Source: Ignavibacteria bacterium
Lineage (GTDB): Bacteria > Bacteroidota > Ignavibacteria > UBA10030
Length of the DNA: 46,815 nucleotides
Direction: 5' to 3'
Assembly (NCBI GenBank): GCA_016873805.1
Contig: VGVZ01000025.1
Coordinates: 1 to 46,815 of the forward strand
Position numbers and translations under genes: made by a program. The first letter of the stretch is position 1; each line of letters opens with the position of its first letter. This document shows, in pieces, positions 27,795-36,949 of this stretch. The notes under the pieces were generated by a model. The model had not been told where the DNA came from and did not search any database. It was given only the letters and a program-made list of their open reading frames with translations.

Positions 27795-28730
27795 ATGCCG
27801 TATCAAGGCAACTACTATCGCCCGTCCAAATTCGGCGGATTCTCGTTGTTTCCTCCGGTCATCAAGTGGCTCCTGATTACGAATGCCGCGATCTTCGTCC
27901 TCGTTCGGTTCTTCGGTTCGTTTTCGCTCGATGGAATCCGCTTAGGGGATGTTCTGCATTTCTATCTGGGTCTCATGCCTCTGGCGCAGGGATTCCTCCC
28001 CTGGCAGCTCTTCACCTATCAATTCATGCATGCGGATTTCTGGCACCTCTTCTTCAACATGTTTTTCGGACTCTGGATGTTCGGCATGGAGATCGAAAAC
28101 CTGTGGGGTCCGAGAAAGTTTCTCTTCTACTACCTGATGTGCGGAGTTGCGGCCGGTGTAGTGCAGCTCGTCCTGGCTCCGGTTTTTGAACCGGGATCGA
28201 TGATCGATCTGTATGGAAGAGGCATCCCGACAGTCGGGGCGTCGGGAGCGGTGTATGGCGTCCTGATTGCCTTCGGGATGATGTTCCCGGATCGATATAT
28301 CTATCTCTACTTCCTCATTCCTGTCAAGGCCAAGTATTTGATTGCTGGACTCATCCTGCTGGGCGTGGTGGCGATTGGCGGTCCCGGAAACGTCGCAAAT
28401 CTCGCGCATCTGGGAGGTGCATTCGCCGGCTACGTATACATCATGATGACTCGCCGGAGAGTTCCGCACTCGGGACTGTTCGATCGGTTGAGCTACTGGA
28501 TCCACTCCAAGACCGGATCACGCGCTTCGCGGAGGGATGAAGACGTCGTCGATGCGACCGTGTACGACATCCGCGACGGAAAAGAACGACGCGATGAAAA
28601 GCGAGATGAAACAATCGCGACACAGAAGCAGGTTGACGAAATTCTTGACAAGATCAGCCGCGGCGGGTATCAAAGTCTGACCGACGAAGAAAAGAAGATC
28701 CTCTTTGAGGCAAGCAAGAAGCTCAATTAG
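27795..28730 (+). CDS. Rhomboid-family intramembrane serine protease
   Basis: Polytopic protease that cleaves substrates within the membrane. The 311-residue protein has about six membrane helices. The catalytic Ser lies in 'GASGAVYGVLIAFG' and the His in 'NVANLAHLGGAFAGY'. 'FMHADFWHLFFNMFFGLWMFG' carries the conserved HxxxHxxxN region. The C-terminal 90 residues are a charged cytoplasmic tail with 'EILDKISRGGYQSLTDEEKKILFEAS', the tail found in many Bacteroidota rhomboids. It lies between pgk and ispG on the same strand. Confidence 0.95.
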   Translation: MPYQGNYYRPSKFGGFSLFPPVIKWLLITNAAIFVLVRFFGSFSLDGIRLGDVLHFYLGLMPLAQGFLPWQLFTYQFMHADFWHLFFNMFFGLWMFGMEIENLWGPRKFLFYYLMCGVAAGVVQLVLAPVFEPGSMIDLYGRGIPTVGASGAVYGVLIAFGMMFPDRYIYLYFLIPVKAKYLIAGLILLGVVAIGGPGNVANLAHLGGAFAGYVYIMMTRRRVPHSGLFDRLSYWIHSKTGSRASRRDEDVVDATVYDIRDGKERRDEKRDETIATQKQVDEILDKISRGGYQSLTDEEKKILFEASKKLN

Positions 28731-28792
28731 CCCGCGATCGAGCCATCGTGGGCAAGCGCTTCGTCGACGTGTGCGAACGAACGGAAAGCATC

Positions 28793-29917
28793 ATGGACGG
28801 GAGCGATTCGCGTAACGTGAAGATGGAACCACAAGTGCACAAGACATACCGGGTGGGCGTGAGAAGGCAAACCCGGCAGGTCAATGTCGGCGGCATCATG
28901 GTCGGCGGGGATGCGCCCATTTCCGTGCAGACCATGACGAAGACCAAGACGCACGACGTTGCGGGGACGGTTGGACAGATCCGTGCTGCCGCGGAGGCGG
29001 GATGCGATATCGTTCGGGTCACGGTCAACGACAAAGAGGCGGCCGAGGCGATGAAGGAAATCGTTCGGCAGTCGCCGATTCCGGTAGTGGCAGATATTCA
29101 TTTCAACCATGTTCTTGCTCTGCGCGCCATCGAAGCGGGAGTCGCGAAGGTCCGGATCAATCCCGGCAACATCGGTGCCAAAGACCGCATTCGCCAGGTG
29201 TTGACGGCGGCAAAGGACCGGGGAATTCCGATCCGTATCGGAGTTAACTCTGGCTCGCTCGAGGAGGATATCCTGGCGAAGCACGGATATCCAACCCCCG
29301 AGGCGTTGTTCGAAAGTGCAATGCGTCATGTGGAAATCTGCGACGAGTTCGATTTCAAGGATGTCGTCATCTCGGTCAAGTCGACCGACGTCAAACTCAT
29401 GATCGAAGCATACCGGCTCGTTGCCCAGCAGACCGACCTTCCGCTTCACCTCGGCGTGACGGAAGCCGGAACGACGAGAGTGGGAACGATCAAGTCGGCA
29501 GTCGGGATCGGGACTCTGCTGGCCGAGGGGATCGGCGATACCATTCGCGTCTCTCTGACGGACGATCCTGTCAAGGAAGTCGAAGTGGGGAAGGAAATTC
29601 TCCGCTCCCTCGCGCTTGCTTCCCGAAATGTGGAACTCATCGCTTGTCCCACGTGCGGACGGCTGGAAGTCGATTTGTTCGGAATCATGGGCCAGCTCGA
29701 AGAGAAGCTCGCCGGCGTCAAGAAACCGGTGAAGGTTGCTGTCCTTGGTTGCGTCGTCAATGGTCCGGGGGAAGCGAGCGAAGCCGATATCGGTATCGCG
29801 GCGGGAAAGGGTGTTGCGATTCTCTACCGCAAGGGAGAGATGATCAAGCGGGTGAAGGAAGAGGAAATTGTGAGCACCGTGATCGAGGAGATCGATCGGT
29901 TTCAGCCCGAATATTGA
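28793..29917 (+). CDS. ispG: 4-hydroxy-3-methylbut-2-en-1-yl diphosphate synthase
   Basis: Iron-sulfur enzyme of the MEP isoprenoid pathway (GcpE). The 374 residues from 28793 hold 'VNVGGIMVGGDAPISVQTMTKT', 'VADIHFNH', 'KVRINPGNIG' and the three cluster Cys in 'ACPTCGRLEVDL' and 'LGCVVNGPGEASEADIGIA'. It is the short bacterial form without the TIM-barrel insert seen in chlamydiae, Bacteroidetes and plants. Other in-frame starts exist at 28748 (GTG) and 28823 (ATG). A strong terminator follows at 29945. Confidence 0.97.
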   Translation: MDGSDSRNVKMEPQVHKTYRVGVRRQTRQVNVGGIMVGGDAPISVQTMTKTKTHDVAGTVGQIRAAAEAGCDIVRVTVNDKEAAEAMKEIVRQSPIPVVADIHFNHVLALRAIEAGVAKVRINPGNIGAKDRIRQVLTAAKDRGIPIRIGVNSGSLEEDILAKHGYPTPEALFESAMRHVEICDEFDFKDVVISVKSTDVKLMIEAYRLVAQQTDLPLHLGVTEAGTTRVGTIKSAVGIGTLLAEGIGDTIRVSLTDDPVKEVEVGKEILRSLALASRNVELIACPTCGRLEVDLFGIMGQLEEKLAGVKKPVKVAVLGCVVNGPGEASEADIGIAAGKGVAILYRKGEMIKRVKEEEIVSTVIEEIDRFQPEY

Positions 29918-29944
29918 GGCGAGCACACGCAGTGTCACTTGGAG

Positions 29945-29974
29945 AAAGCCGGAGATGTTCCGGCTTTTTTGTTT
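29945..29974 (+). terminator. Rho-independent terminator after ispG
   Basis: A 9-bp stem AAAGCCGGA / TCCGGCTTT with a 5-nt loop (GATGT) is followed by a T-rich tract. It closes the transcript that includes ispG. Confidence 0.9.
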
Positions 29975-30031
29975 CTCGCTGATGCATCGATCCGGTCGGC
30001 ACACGTCGCGGATTCATTCTTACCCGCTCGT

Positions 30032-30059
30032 TTGAAATTCCCAATCCATTCCGTATCTT
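30032..30059 (+). promoter_or_regulatory. Putative promoter of the aldolase/aminotransferase operon
   Basis: TTGAAA (30032-30037), 16-bp spacer, TATCTT (30054-30059), about 35 bp before the aldolase start and after the ispG terminator. Confidence 0.45.
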
Positions 30060-30093
30060 ACCGTCCCTACCAAACTTCCAGCAGGACTCGAAC

Positions 30094-30900
30094 ATGCCTG
30101 AAACGATCATTCCCCCGAACAGACTGAAAAAGATCCTGGCGGAGGGCAAGTGTGCCGTTGGCACGATGGTTGTCGAACTGCGTCAACCCGCAGTCACCCA
30201 GATGCTCTCGAATGCCGGTTTCGATTTCATTATCATCGACAACGAGCATGGGGCGTTCAACATCGAGACGATTGCGGACTTGAGTCGCGCCGCGAGGCTG
30301 GTGAGTGTGACACCGATCGTGCGCGTTCCTGAATCGACGTATACCTCCATCGCACAATCGCTCGATGCGGGGGCTCAAGGGATCATGATCCCTCGCATCA
30401 CGAAGGCATCGGAAGTCCAGGATGTCGTTCAGATTCTGAAATATCCGCCGCTCGGCCGCCGCGGATGCGTCGTCGCGCGCGGACATACCGATTTCAAGAG
30501 CGGTCCGCTCGCCGAGACCTTTGAACGCGCCAACGAGGAATCAATGCTCGTCGTTCAGATCGAAACCGCAGAGGCGCTGGAAAATCTGGAGGAACTACTC
30601 TCTGTTCGGGGCGTCGATGTCGCTTTTGTCGGCCCCACCGATCTCTCGATGGCGCTCGGGATCCCCGGGGAAATGGACAATCCGAAGCTCCATGCGGCCA
30701 TTTTCCAGATGATTGATATTGCCCGTCGACAAGCCATCTATCCTGCGATTCAAATGAACGTTCTTGCGCATGGCCTGTTCTGGGCCGAACGAGGGATGCG
30801 CATGGTCAGCTACAATTCCGAAGTCGGAATGCTGATCCGGGCAGGAGCGGATGCAACCGCATCACTCAAAGAGGCATTCAACCGCCGCGAGGCAAAATAA
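30094..30900 (+). CDS. HpcH/HpaI-family aldolase
   Basis: Class II pyruvate-type aldolase of 268 residues, related to 2-dehydro-3-deoxyglucarate aldolase and 4-hydroxy-2-oxoheptanedioate aldolase. Such enzymes split 2-keto-3-deoxy acids to pyruvate and an aldehyde using a divalent metal. Visible features: 'DFIIIDNEHGAFN' (conserved EHG), 'IVRVPESTYTSIAQSLDAGAQGIMIPRI', 'PPLGRRGC', 'QIETAEALENLEELL' with the metal-binding Glu, and 'VDVAFVGPTDLSMALGIPG' with the metal-binding Asp. The substrate is not predictable. It is 32 bp from the aminotransferase gene on the same strand, so a shared two-carbon or three-carbon keto-acid pathway is plausible. Confidence 0.93.
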   Translation: MPETIIPPNRLKKILAEGKCAVGTMVVELRQPAVTQMLSNAGFDFIIIDNEHGAFNIETIADLSRAARLVSVTPIVRVPESTYTSIAQSLDAGAQGIMIPRITKASEVQDVVQILKYPPLGRRGCVVARGHTDFKSGPLAETFERANEESMLVVQIETAEALENLEELLSVRGVDVAFVGPTDLSMALGIPGEMDNPKLHAAIFQMIDIARRQAIYPAIQMNVLAHGLFWAERGMRMVSYNSEVGMLIRAGADATASLKEAFNRREAK

Positions 30901-30932
30901 GTGCGACGCGAGCATAGGAAAGATCTCACTCC

Positions 30933-32096
30933 ATGAAGAATAGAAAGCTTCTCATGATTCCGGGCCCTATCGAATTCACCCCGGAAGTCCTTGGGGCGAT
31001 GGGACTCCCCACAACAAGCCATGTCGCACCCAATTTTATCAACGTGTGCGGGGAAGCGCTGGAGCTGATGCGACAGGTGTTTCTCTCACCCACTGGCCAG
31101 CCGTTCATCATGGCCGGTTCGGGTACGCTTGCGATGGATATGGCGGCGGCCAATCTGATCGAAGAAGGAGATGGGGTGCTCGTCGTGAACACCGGATATT
31201 TCAGCGACCGCTTTGCAAAGATCGCTCAGCGCTACGGGGCGAAGGTCACCGAGGTCCGGGCATCGGTTGTGGGTGATGTTCCTTCGGCTGACGATGTGGA
31301 AAAGGCACTGAAGAGCGGATCGTTCAAGATAATGACGCTGACACATGTCGATACTTCGACGGCGGTCTGCGTTGATATCAAGAAGCTCGCGCACATCGCA
31401 CGGAGCTACGGTGTGCTGAGCGTTGTCGACGGCGTCTGTTCGGTTGCCGGAGAGGAGTTGCGGCAGGATGAGTGGGGCGTCGACATTGCCCTTACGGCAT
31501 CTCAGAAAGCGATCGGCGTTCCGCCCGGTCTCGCTCTTGTGATGGCCAGTCCGAAAGCGATGGAGGCATTTCGAAACCGAACATCTCCGGTAAGAAACTT
31601 CTACGCTGACTGGAACGAATGGCTCCCAATCATGAAGGCGTACGAAGAGCGGCGGCCCAGTTACTTCGGGACGCCGGCGGTCAATCTCGTGTGGGCGCTC
31701 AATGTCAGTTTGAAGCAGATTGGTGAAGAAGGGATGGAGAAGCGAGTGGCGCGGCACAAACGCATCAGCCGGGCCTTCAAGGATGCGATGCGCGCCCTGG
31801 GACTGAAACAGGTACCTCTCAGCGATGAGAAATCCGCCACCACACTCAGCGGAGTGTATTATCCCGACGGAACGGACAGCTCTCTGCTCAAGCATATCGG
31901 TGATGCCGGCGTCATTGTTGCCGGAGGACTCCATCCGCAGATCAAAGACAAGTATTTTCGCGTGGGTCATATGGGGGCTGTGAACGGCTCCGATATACTC
32001 TCAACCATCGGCGCAATTGAGACTGCGCTGGTGAAGAGCAACTACAAATTCGATAAGGGAAGGGGTCTTCAGGCCGCCGCGGCGATTCTCGAGTAG
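30933..32096 (+). CDS. Class V aminotransferase (alanine-glyoxylate / serine-pyruvate type)
   Basis: PLP enzyme of 387 residues. Family opening 'LMIPGPIEFTPEVLGAMG', the 'MAGSGTLAMDMAAANLI' PLP-phosphate loop, 'LTHVDTSTAVCVDIKKLAHIA', 'VVDGVCSVAGEEL' with the PLP-binding Asp, and the Schiff-base Lys in 'LTASQKAIGVPPGLALV'. This set is typical of alanine-glyoxylate or serine-pyruvate aminotransferases. The preceding aldolase, 32 bp upstream, may supply or use the keto acid; this is inferred from position only. Confidence 0.93.
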   Translation: MKNRKLLMIPGPIEFTPEVLGAMGLPTTSHVAPNFINVCGEALELMRQVFLSPTGQPFIMAGSGTLAMDMAAANLIEEGDGVLVVNTGYFSDRFAKIAQRYGAKVTEVRASVVGDVPSADDVEKALKSGSFKIMTLTHVDTSTAVCVDIKKLAHIARSYGVLSVVDGVCSVAGEELRQDEWGVDIALTASQKAIGVPPGLALVMASPKAMEAFRNRTSPVRNFYADWNEWLPIMKAYEERRPSYFGTPAVNLVWALNVSLKQIGEEGMEKRVARHKRISRAFKDAMRALGLKQVPLSDEKSATTLSGVYYPDGTDSSLLKHIGDAGVIVAGGLHPQIKDKYFRVGHMGAVNGSDILSTIGAIETALVKSNYKFDKGRGLQAAAAILE

Positions 32097-32198
32097 GTCC
32101 ATTCCGCGGCCGCGCGGTTGAGTTTGGATGGTGAATGAGGTAGATTGAATCGGTTGTTGCGTTTCTTCACATGACACCGCGAACGAAAGGAGGAACGT

Positions 32199-32495
32199 AT
32201 GCCGACGTTCGTTCTTGTTACCAAACTTTCCACGCAGGGACTCGGCGAGCCCGACAAGCGCGAGAACGTGGGGCGGAAATGGCTCGAGGCCGTCAAAACG
32301 AAATGTCCCGAGGTCAAATGGCTGCATCACTATGCGCTGCTCGGACCGTACGACTTCATCGACATCTATGAGGCGCCAAATGAGGAGGTTGCGGCCAAAG
32401 TATCGATGATCACAATGTCGCTCGGCGCGGTGAAGGCCGAGAGCTGGGCCGCGATTCCCTACAAGAGGTTTCTCGAAATTGCAAGAGAATTGTAG
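32199..32495 (+). CDS. GYD-domain protein
   Basis: Small protein of 98 residues with a GYD domain (ferredoxin-like alpha/beta). 'FVLVTKLSTQGL' starts the first strand, and 'LLGPYDFIDIYEAPNEEVAAKVSMITMSLG' is the family hallmark (GPYD). Function in the family is unknown. An AAGGAGG site 8 bp before the ATG sets the start firmly. It lies 100 bp after the aminotransferase gene, possibly in the same transcript. Confidence 0.92.
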   Translation: MPTFVLVTKLSTQGLGEPDKRENVGRKWLEAVKTKCPEVKWLHHYALLGPYDFIDIYEAPNEEVAAKVSMITMSLGAVKAESWAAIPYKRFLEIAREL

Positions 32496-32851
32496 CGAAC
32501 TCTTTCGCGCGCAGATTTCAAACAGGTCGAAGGTGAGAATTTGTTCATCTCCCGCGGCCCGTCTGCATCCCCGTCACATCCTCCCCTTGATTATTTCCTC
32601 GAACTGTCTAAATTGTTCGACGAGGAAAGCTCCCATCGGAGAACTTCCGTTCTTCGTCCTTCCTCAATCCTACCCTCGCAGAGGAGGAGATCTGTGGCGA
32701 CAGTGCGAGATGATTTCTCCCGCGTCCATTTGGATACGGGATGTGCTCGAGATGAGCCACGGTGCTGACCACCCCTCCCGCGGCACCCGCCCTTTCCAAT
32801 CATATTGATTGTGTGCTGTGCTCGTTATTCACCTTCAAAAGTGGAGTCCAT
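32496..32851. other. Intergenic region before the PPC-repeat protein gene
   Basis: No gene recognised. A possible promoter, TTGATT (32587-32592) with TAAATTGT (32609-32616) after 16 bp, would leave a leader of about 235 nt before the next gene. No terminator with a T run is visible. Confidence 0.4.
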
Positions 32852-34683
32852 ATGAAACGTCTGATAGCGGTTGTTGTGCTGACAGTAGTTCATGTATGTT
32901 TCTCACTCGGGCAGGGCTCCTCCCCTGCGACCGCCGCCGCACTGGCGCTCAATTCGAACGGATCAAGCACGATCACGATTACGTCACCAAACCAGTACTG
33001 GAAAATCACGACAACGACGAATGGTTATCTCAAAGTTGAAACGAATTCGTCCTCCTCAATCGATGTCGATCTTGCACTCTATGATGTCGATGGAACGTCG
33101 GTGATTCACTCAGATGGTCGTCGGGTACGTACTCTGAAGTCTTCGGTTTTCTCAAACCAGGGACATACTACGTACGAGTCAATCCGTGGTCAGGGACTTC
33201 GGGCACATATACGATCGTGAACACGTTTCAAACTCCGCCACGGGACGCCGACCAGGAGCCGAACGACAACTATACAACGGCCGTTGCGCTGAGTCCCACT
33301 GGCACCTTGACGGGGCACCTCGGGTTCTATGGGAGCGGAGCGACAGATACTCAAGATTTCTGGAAGATTACAACCTCATCCAACGGGTGGCTGCGCGTGC
33401 AGGTACGATCCGATTCTCTTGACTTGCGTGGGAGCCTCGCCCTTGACCTCGATGCAGCGCTTCTGGATATCAACGGAAGCTCGACTATCCAAGGTGATGG
33501 CAGAGCCGGCACCTTCTCGCAGGTGGCGGCGTTTTTGCGGCCGGGAACGTACTACGTTCGGGTTTATCGTTGGGCCGGGAGGGCAGGAAGCTATGAAATC
33601 AAATCCGAATTCTTCGCGCCTCCATTGGGAAATGATGTCGACGGGAACGACACGTACCAAACTGCTTCGACCGCCGTTGTCAACGGGACCGTCACGGGTC
33701 ATATCGGGTACTACAGCGACGGGACATCAGACACGCAGGACTTCTGGAAGTTTGCGGTTCCCGGGAACGGCAAGGTCGTCGTCCAGGTGACAAGTGATTC
33801 CCTGGATCGTTCGGGTACGCCACTTGACCTTGACCTTGCCACGTACGATGCGAACGGAACATCGTCCATGGCCTCGGACGGACGATCAGGGAACTTCTCC
33901 GAGGTCACGCTCTATCTTCGACCCGGAACATTCTACATCCGCGTCTACCGCTGGAGCGGCAACGCAGGAAGTTATTCATTGAAGATCACTCATACCTCTC
34001 CACCAAGAGCGAACGATGGAGAAGGGAACGATGCATACACCTCGGCCACGATGCTCACCTACGGCGTTCAGAATTCCGGACACATCGGCTACTTCGCGGA
34101 TGGATTCACGGACACACAAGACTACTGGAGGATAGTCGCACCTTCGTCCGACTCCATTTATGTCCATGTGACGTCGGACTCGACGTTGGAGCTCGACCTT
34201 GCTGCATACGGTTCGTCCGGGACGAATCATTTGGCCAGCGACGGCCGGTTGGGAATCTATTCGCGCGTCGGCATCAACGCGGTTTCCGGCACCACCTATT
34301 ACCTCCGCGTCTATCGTTGGTCGGGATCAGCCGGTTCGTATTCGATCCTCGCGTCGCGATCAAGCGTCGTGAGCGTTGAAACTCAAGACGTTCCTTCCAT
34401 CCCCCTCGTCTTTGCCGTGCATCAAAACTATCCCAATCCCTTCAATCCCAGCACGACCATCCAATTTGACCTCCCCGGCGTCTCAGATGTCCAGCTGAAG
34501 ATCTTCAATCTGATGGGACAGGAAATTCGGGGGTACGACTATGGTTCTCTGGGAGCCGGGTTCCATCGAATCGTGTGGGATGGGAGAGATCGGCAGGGGG
34601 GTATTGTTCCGAGTGGAGTCTATATCTATCGGCTTGAATCTGCTTTCGGTGTGATGAATCGCCGGATGATCTTGGTACGATAG
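32852..34683 (+). pseudogene. Secreted PPC-repeat protein with C-terminal sorting domain, one frameshift
   Basis: Exported protein starting MKRLIAVVVLTVVHVCFSLGQ (signal peptide; GGAG upstream). Four related beta-sandwich repeats follow, each with 'TDTQDFWKI', 'LDLDLATYDANG' and 'LRPGTYYVRVYRWSG' type segments, as in bacterial pre-peptidase C-terminal (PPC) domains. The end ('HQNYPNPFNPSTTIQFDLP' to 'GVYIYRLESAFGVMNRRMILVR') is the sorting/FlgD-like domain of type IX secretion cargo in this phylum group. Within repeat 1, near the GGG at 33123-33125, one base is missing: adding one G restores 'TYSEVFGFLKPGTYYVRVNPWSGTSG' across the break. Span 1832 bp, one short of 611 codons. Real frameshift or sequencing error. 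Confidence 0.85.
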
Positions 34684-35100
34684 AACTGACGATTTCGAAT
34701 GAATTTGCGGTTTTTCGGCATGGAGATGATCTCTGAAAAAAAAGTTCGGCAGAAGGAACTTGTTTGATACTTGACTGCGTTCTAGTCTCAGTCTGCACGA
34801 CATCGCCTCAGGGTAATGAGCTTCTCCCGAGGAGGAAGTACAAGAGCTGGTGGGAAGGGAGAAAGACGGGTGAGATTGTGGGGATTTCCCCCGAGGGGAT
34901 GAGGTCAGACTGCGGGCATTGGCTCCTTGGCAGGGTTGAGCGTCGTAAAAAGGAGGCAAACCGCTCACATATCTGCGTGAGGGAGGAATTGTGCAGAGGA
35001 TGATGCAGATGTGGAGTGAGAACAGATCTTTGCGACCCCTGAAGCGATTCAGGATGTGAAGTTGGTGTGGGGGCAGTCAAGGCCCGCTGAATTCTAGAGG
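34684..35100. ncRNA. Unexplained region before a strong terminator; possible non-coding RNA
   Basis: No convincing protein gene is present in these roughly 420 bp. The sequence is purine-rich, contains GCGGGC near 34914 that could pair with GCCCGC near 35085, local stems such as CTCAC/GTGAG around 34965-34985, and ends at a strong rho-independent terminator. A weak promoter could lie near 34760-34790 (TTGTTT, 17 bp, TAGTCT). It does not show the conserved motifs of RNase P RNA, tmRNA or SRP RNA. It could also be a long untranslated tail of the preceding gene. Confidence 0.3.
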
Positions 35101-35138
35101 AAGCCCGTTCTGACGATGTTGGAACGGGCTTTTTCTTT
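35101..35138 (+). terminator. Rho-independent terminator
   Basis: A 10-bp perfect stem AAGCCCGTTC / GAACGGGCTT with an 11-nt loop, followed by TTTTTCTTT. It lies over 400 bp from the preceding stop codon. Confidence 0.92.
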
Positions 35139-35215
35139 GTACCTGCGCGACCCGAAAGATGTCATTTTTGAGACTTCCGCAATCGAAAAGAGTCGAATCG
35201 CGACTTTCTAATCGA

Positions 35216-35223
35216 TATATTTG
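35216..35223 (+). promoter_or_regulatory. Putative -7 element of glnA promoter
   Basis: TATATTTG matches TAnnTTTG exactly, 50 bp before the glnA start. No clear TTG lies at the right distance; instead an inverted repeat AGTCG-AATCG-CGACT (35191-35205) sits there and could be an operator for a regulator. Confidence 0.4.
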
Positions 35224-35272
35224 AAATGCATCCAAATCCTCCGAACACAATCTCGCAGGCAGCGCCAACCAA

Positions 35273-36655
35273 ATGAATGCCACTCACCTTAAAGCAAGCA
35301 ACCAACTGATTAAGCAGCACAAGATCGAGATGATCGATCTCAAGTGCATCGATCTCACCGGGTATCTCCATCACATTTCTCTGCCCGTTGTTCCCGGTAT
35401 CCTCGAGCGGCTTGTCGCGGAAGGAGTGGGGTTCGACGGCTCGAGCTACGGATTTCGGAAGGTCGAAAACAGCGACATGATTCTTGTCCCCGATCTCTCG
35501 ACCGCCGTGATCGATCCGTTTCGCGAAACCCGAACGCTCAGCTTCTATGCACACATCTATTTGACCGACGAGCATCGTACCCCCTTTTCTCAGGATGGGC
35601 GGTATATTGCACGTCAGGCGCAAAGCCTGCTGAAGGAGCACGTCGGTGCGGATACGTCGTGGTGGGGACCGGAATTTGAATTCTACATCTTCTCGAACGT
35701 GGCCTTTGATACGCGCACATCGTCATCCTACTACAAAATCGAGCATGTCGAAGAATTCTTCCGCAATGCCTATCATGCCGCCAATCCGTTCGATATCTAT
35801 GACGATTTCCGGGACGAAGCATGTAAGCTCCTCAAGAGATTCAACATTGACGTCAAGTACCATCACCACGAGGTCGGGGAACGTGCGCAACAGGAAATCG
35901 AAACGTACTTCACGGATCTCCTCACGACCGCGGATCACATCGTCACAACGAAGTATGCGCTGTTCAACCTGGCGCGCTCGAAGAATCTCTTCATCACCTT
36001 CATGCCGAAGCCGATGTATCATCAGCCCGGCAACGGCATGCACCTTCACCTCTACCTGACGAAGAACGGGAAGAACGTCTTCTACAAAAAGGGGGAGTAC
36101 GGCAACATGAGCAAGCTCGCTCAGCATTTCATAGGAGGAGTGCTGAAGCATGGGGCCGCCATCTCGGCGTTCTCGAATCCGAGCACGAATTCGTACAAAC
36201 GCCTCGTCCCCGGTTTCGAAGCTCCCGTCGCGCTGACCTACGGACAGGCGAATCGTTCATCGGCCATCCGGATCCCGAAATACGTGAACAATCCCGACGA
36301 AGCGCGGTTCGAGTTCCGCCCCCCCGACGCGACGGCTAATCCGTACCTCTGCCTGAGCGCGATTCTTCTCGCAGGGATCGATGGAGTGGTCAACCGGATT
36401 GATCCGGTCGCGGAGGGATTCGGTCCGTTCGATCGGAATGTTCATGATGAGTCGATGAAGAACAACATCCATTTCCTCCCTCGAAATCTCGAAGAAGCGC
36501 TCGACGCCCTGACGGCGGACAACGAGTTTCTCCGACGCGGAAGGATCTTCACGGATGAGCTGATCGAGCAGTGGATCACGATCAAGAAGCGGGAAATCAG
36601 CTCGATTATGACTATGCCCCATCCCTATGAGTACAAACTCTACTTCAATCTCTAG
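35273..36655 (+). CDS. glnA: Type I glutamine synthetase
   Basis: Makes glutamine from glutamate, ammonia and ATP in a dodecamer. The 460-residue protein shows 'GVGFDGSSYGF', the catalytic 'GPEFEFYIFSN', 'HHEVGERAQQEIE', 'FMPKPMYHQPGNGMHLHLYL', and 'NSYKRLVPGFEAPVALTYGQANRSSAIRIP'. At the site where E. coli GlnA has the adenylylated Tyr (NLYDLPPEE), this protein reads 'KNNIHFLPRNLEEAL', with no Tyr. Control by adenylylation is therefore unlikely, and it belongs with the feedback-controlled forms. No PII gene nearby. Confidence 0.96.
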   Translation: MNATHLKASNQLIKQHKIEMIDLKCIDLTGYLHHISLPVVPGILERLVAEGVGFDGSSYGFRKVENSDMILVPDLSTAVIDPFRETRTLSFYAHIYLTDEHRTPFSQDGRYIARQAQSLLKEHVGADTSWWGPEFEFYIFSNVAFDTRTSSSYYKIEHVEEFFRNAYHAANPFDIYDDFRDEACKLLKRFNIDVKYHHHEVGERAQQEIETYFTDLLTTADHIVTTKYALFNLARSKNLFITFMPKPMYHQPGNGMHLHLYLTKNGKNVFYKKGEYGNMSKLAQHFIGGVLKHGAAISAFSNPSTNSYKRLVPGFEAPVALTYGQANRSSAIRIPKYVNNPDEARFEFRPPDATANPYLCLSAILLAGIDGVVNRIDPVAEGFGPFDRNVHDESMKNNIHFLPRNLEEALDALTADNEFLRRGRIFTDELIEQWITIKKREISSIMTMPHPYEYKLYFNL

Positions 36656-36678
36656 AAGCGGAGGGGAGGAATGGGACG

Positions 36679-36861
36679 ATGCTCCGCAAGATGATCGTAG
36701 CCGCCATTGGGGGAACGTTTCTGGTGGTGGGCGTCTTGATGGTTCTGCTTCCCGGTCCGGCGCTGATCTTCATTCCGCTCGGTATTGGGATTCTGGCGAT
36801 AGAGTTTGAATGGGCGCGGAGGTTGTGGAAGTGGGCGAAGGAGAAAATCCGAGGCAAATAG
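36679..36861 (+). CDS. PGPGW-type small membrane protein
   Basis: A 60-residue protein with two hydrophobic segments and the 'LLPGPALIFIPLGIGILAIEFEWARRLWKW' core resembling the PGPGW family of putative transmembrane proteins. The C terminus is basic (AKEKIRGK), so it probably faces the cytoplasm. AGGGGAGG lies upstream of the ATG. It starts 23 bp after glnA and may be on the same transcript. Function unknown. Confidence 0.8.
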   Translation: MLRKMIVAAIGGTFLVVGVLMVLLPGPALIFIPLGIGILAIEFEWARRLWKWAKEKIRGK

Positions 36862-36949
36862 GAGGCTGAACGTCCAAGCAACGGTTGAACGGCGACCCGT
36901 GGTGAGGTGCATTCCCGCTATGTGGCTGCCGTATTTTTTTCGCTGTGTG

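Noticed and set aside
34684-35138. RNase P RNA, tmRNA or SRP RNA
   Set aside because: None of their conserved motifs is present, despite a superficial GAGGAAGTAC likeness.
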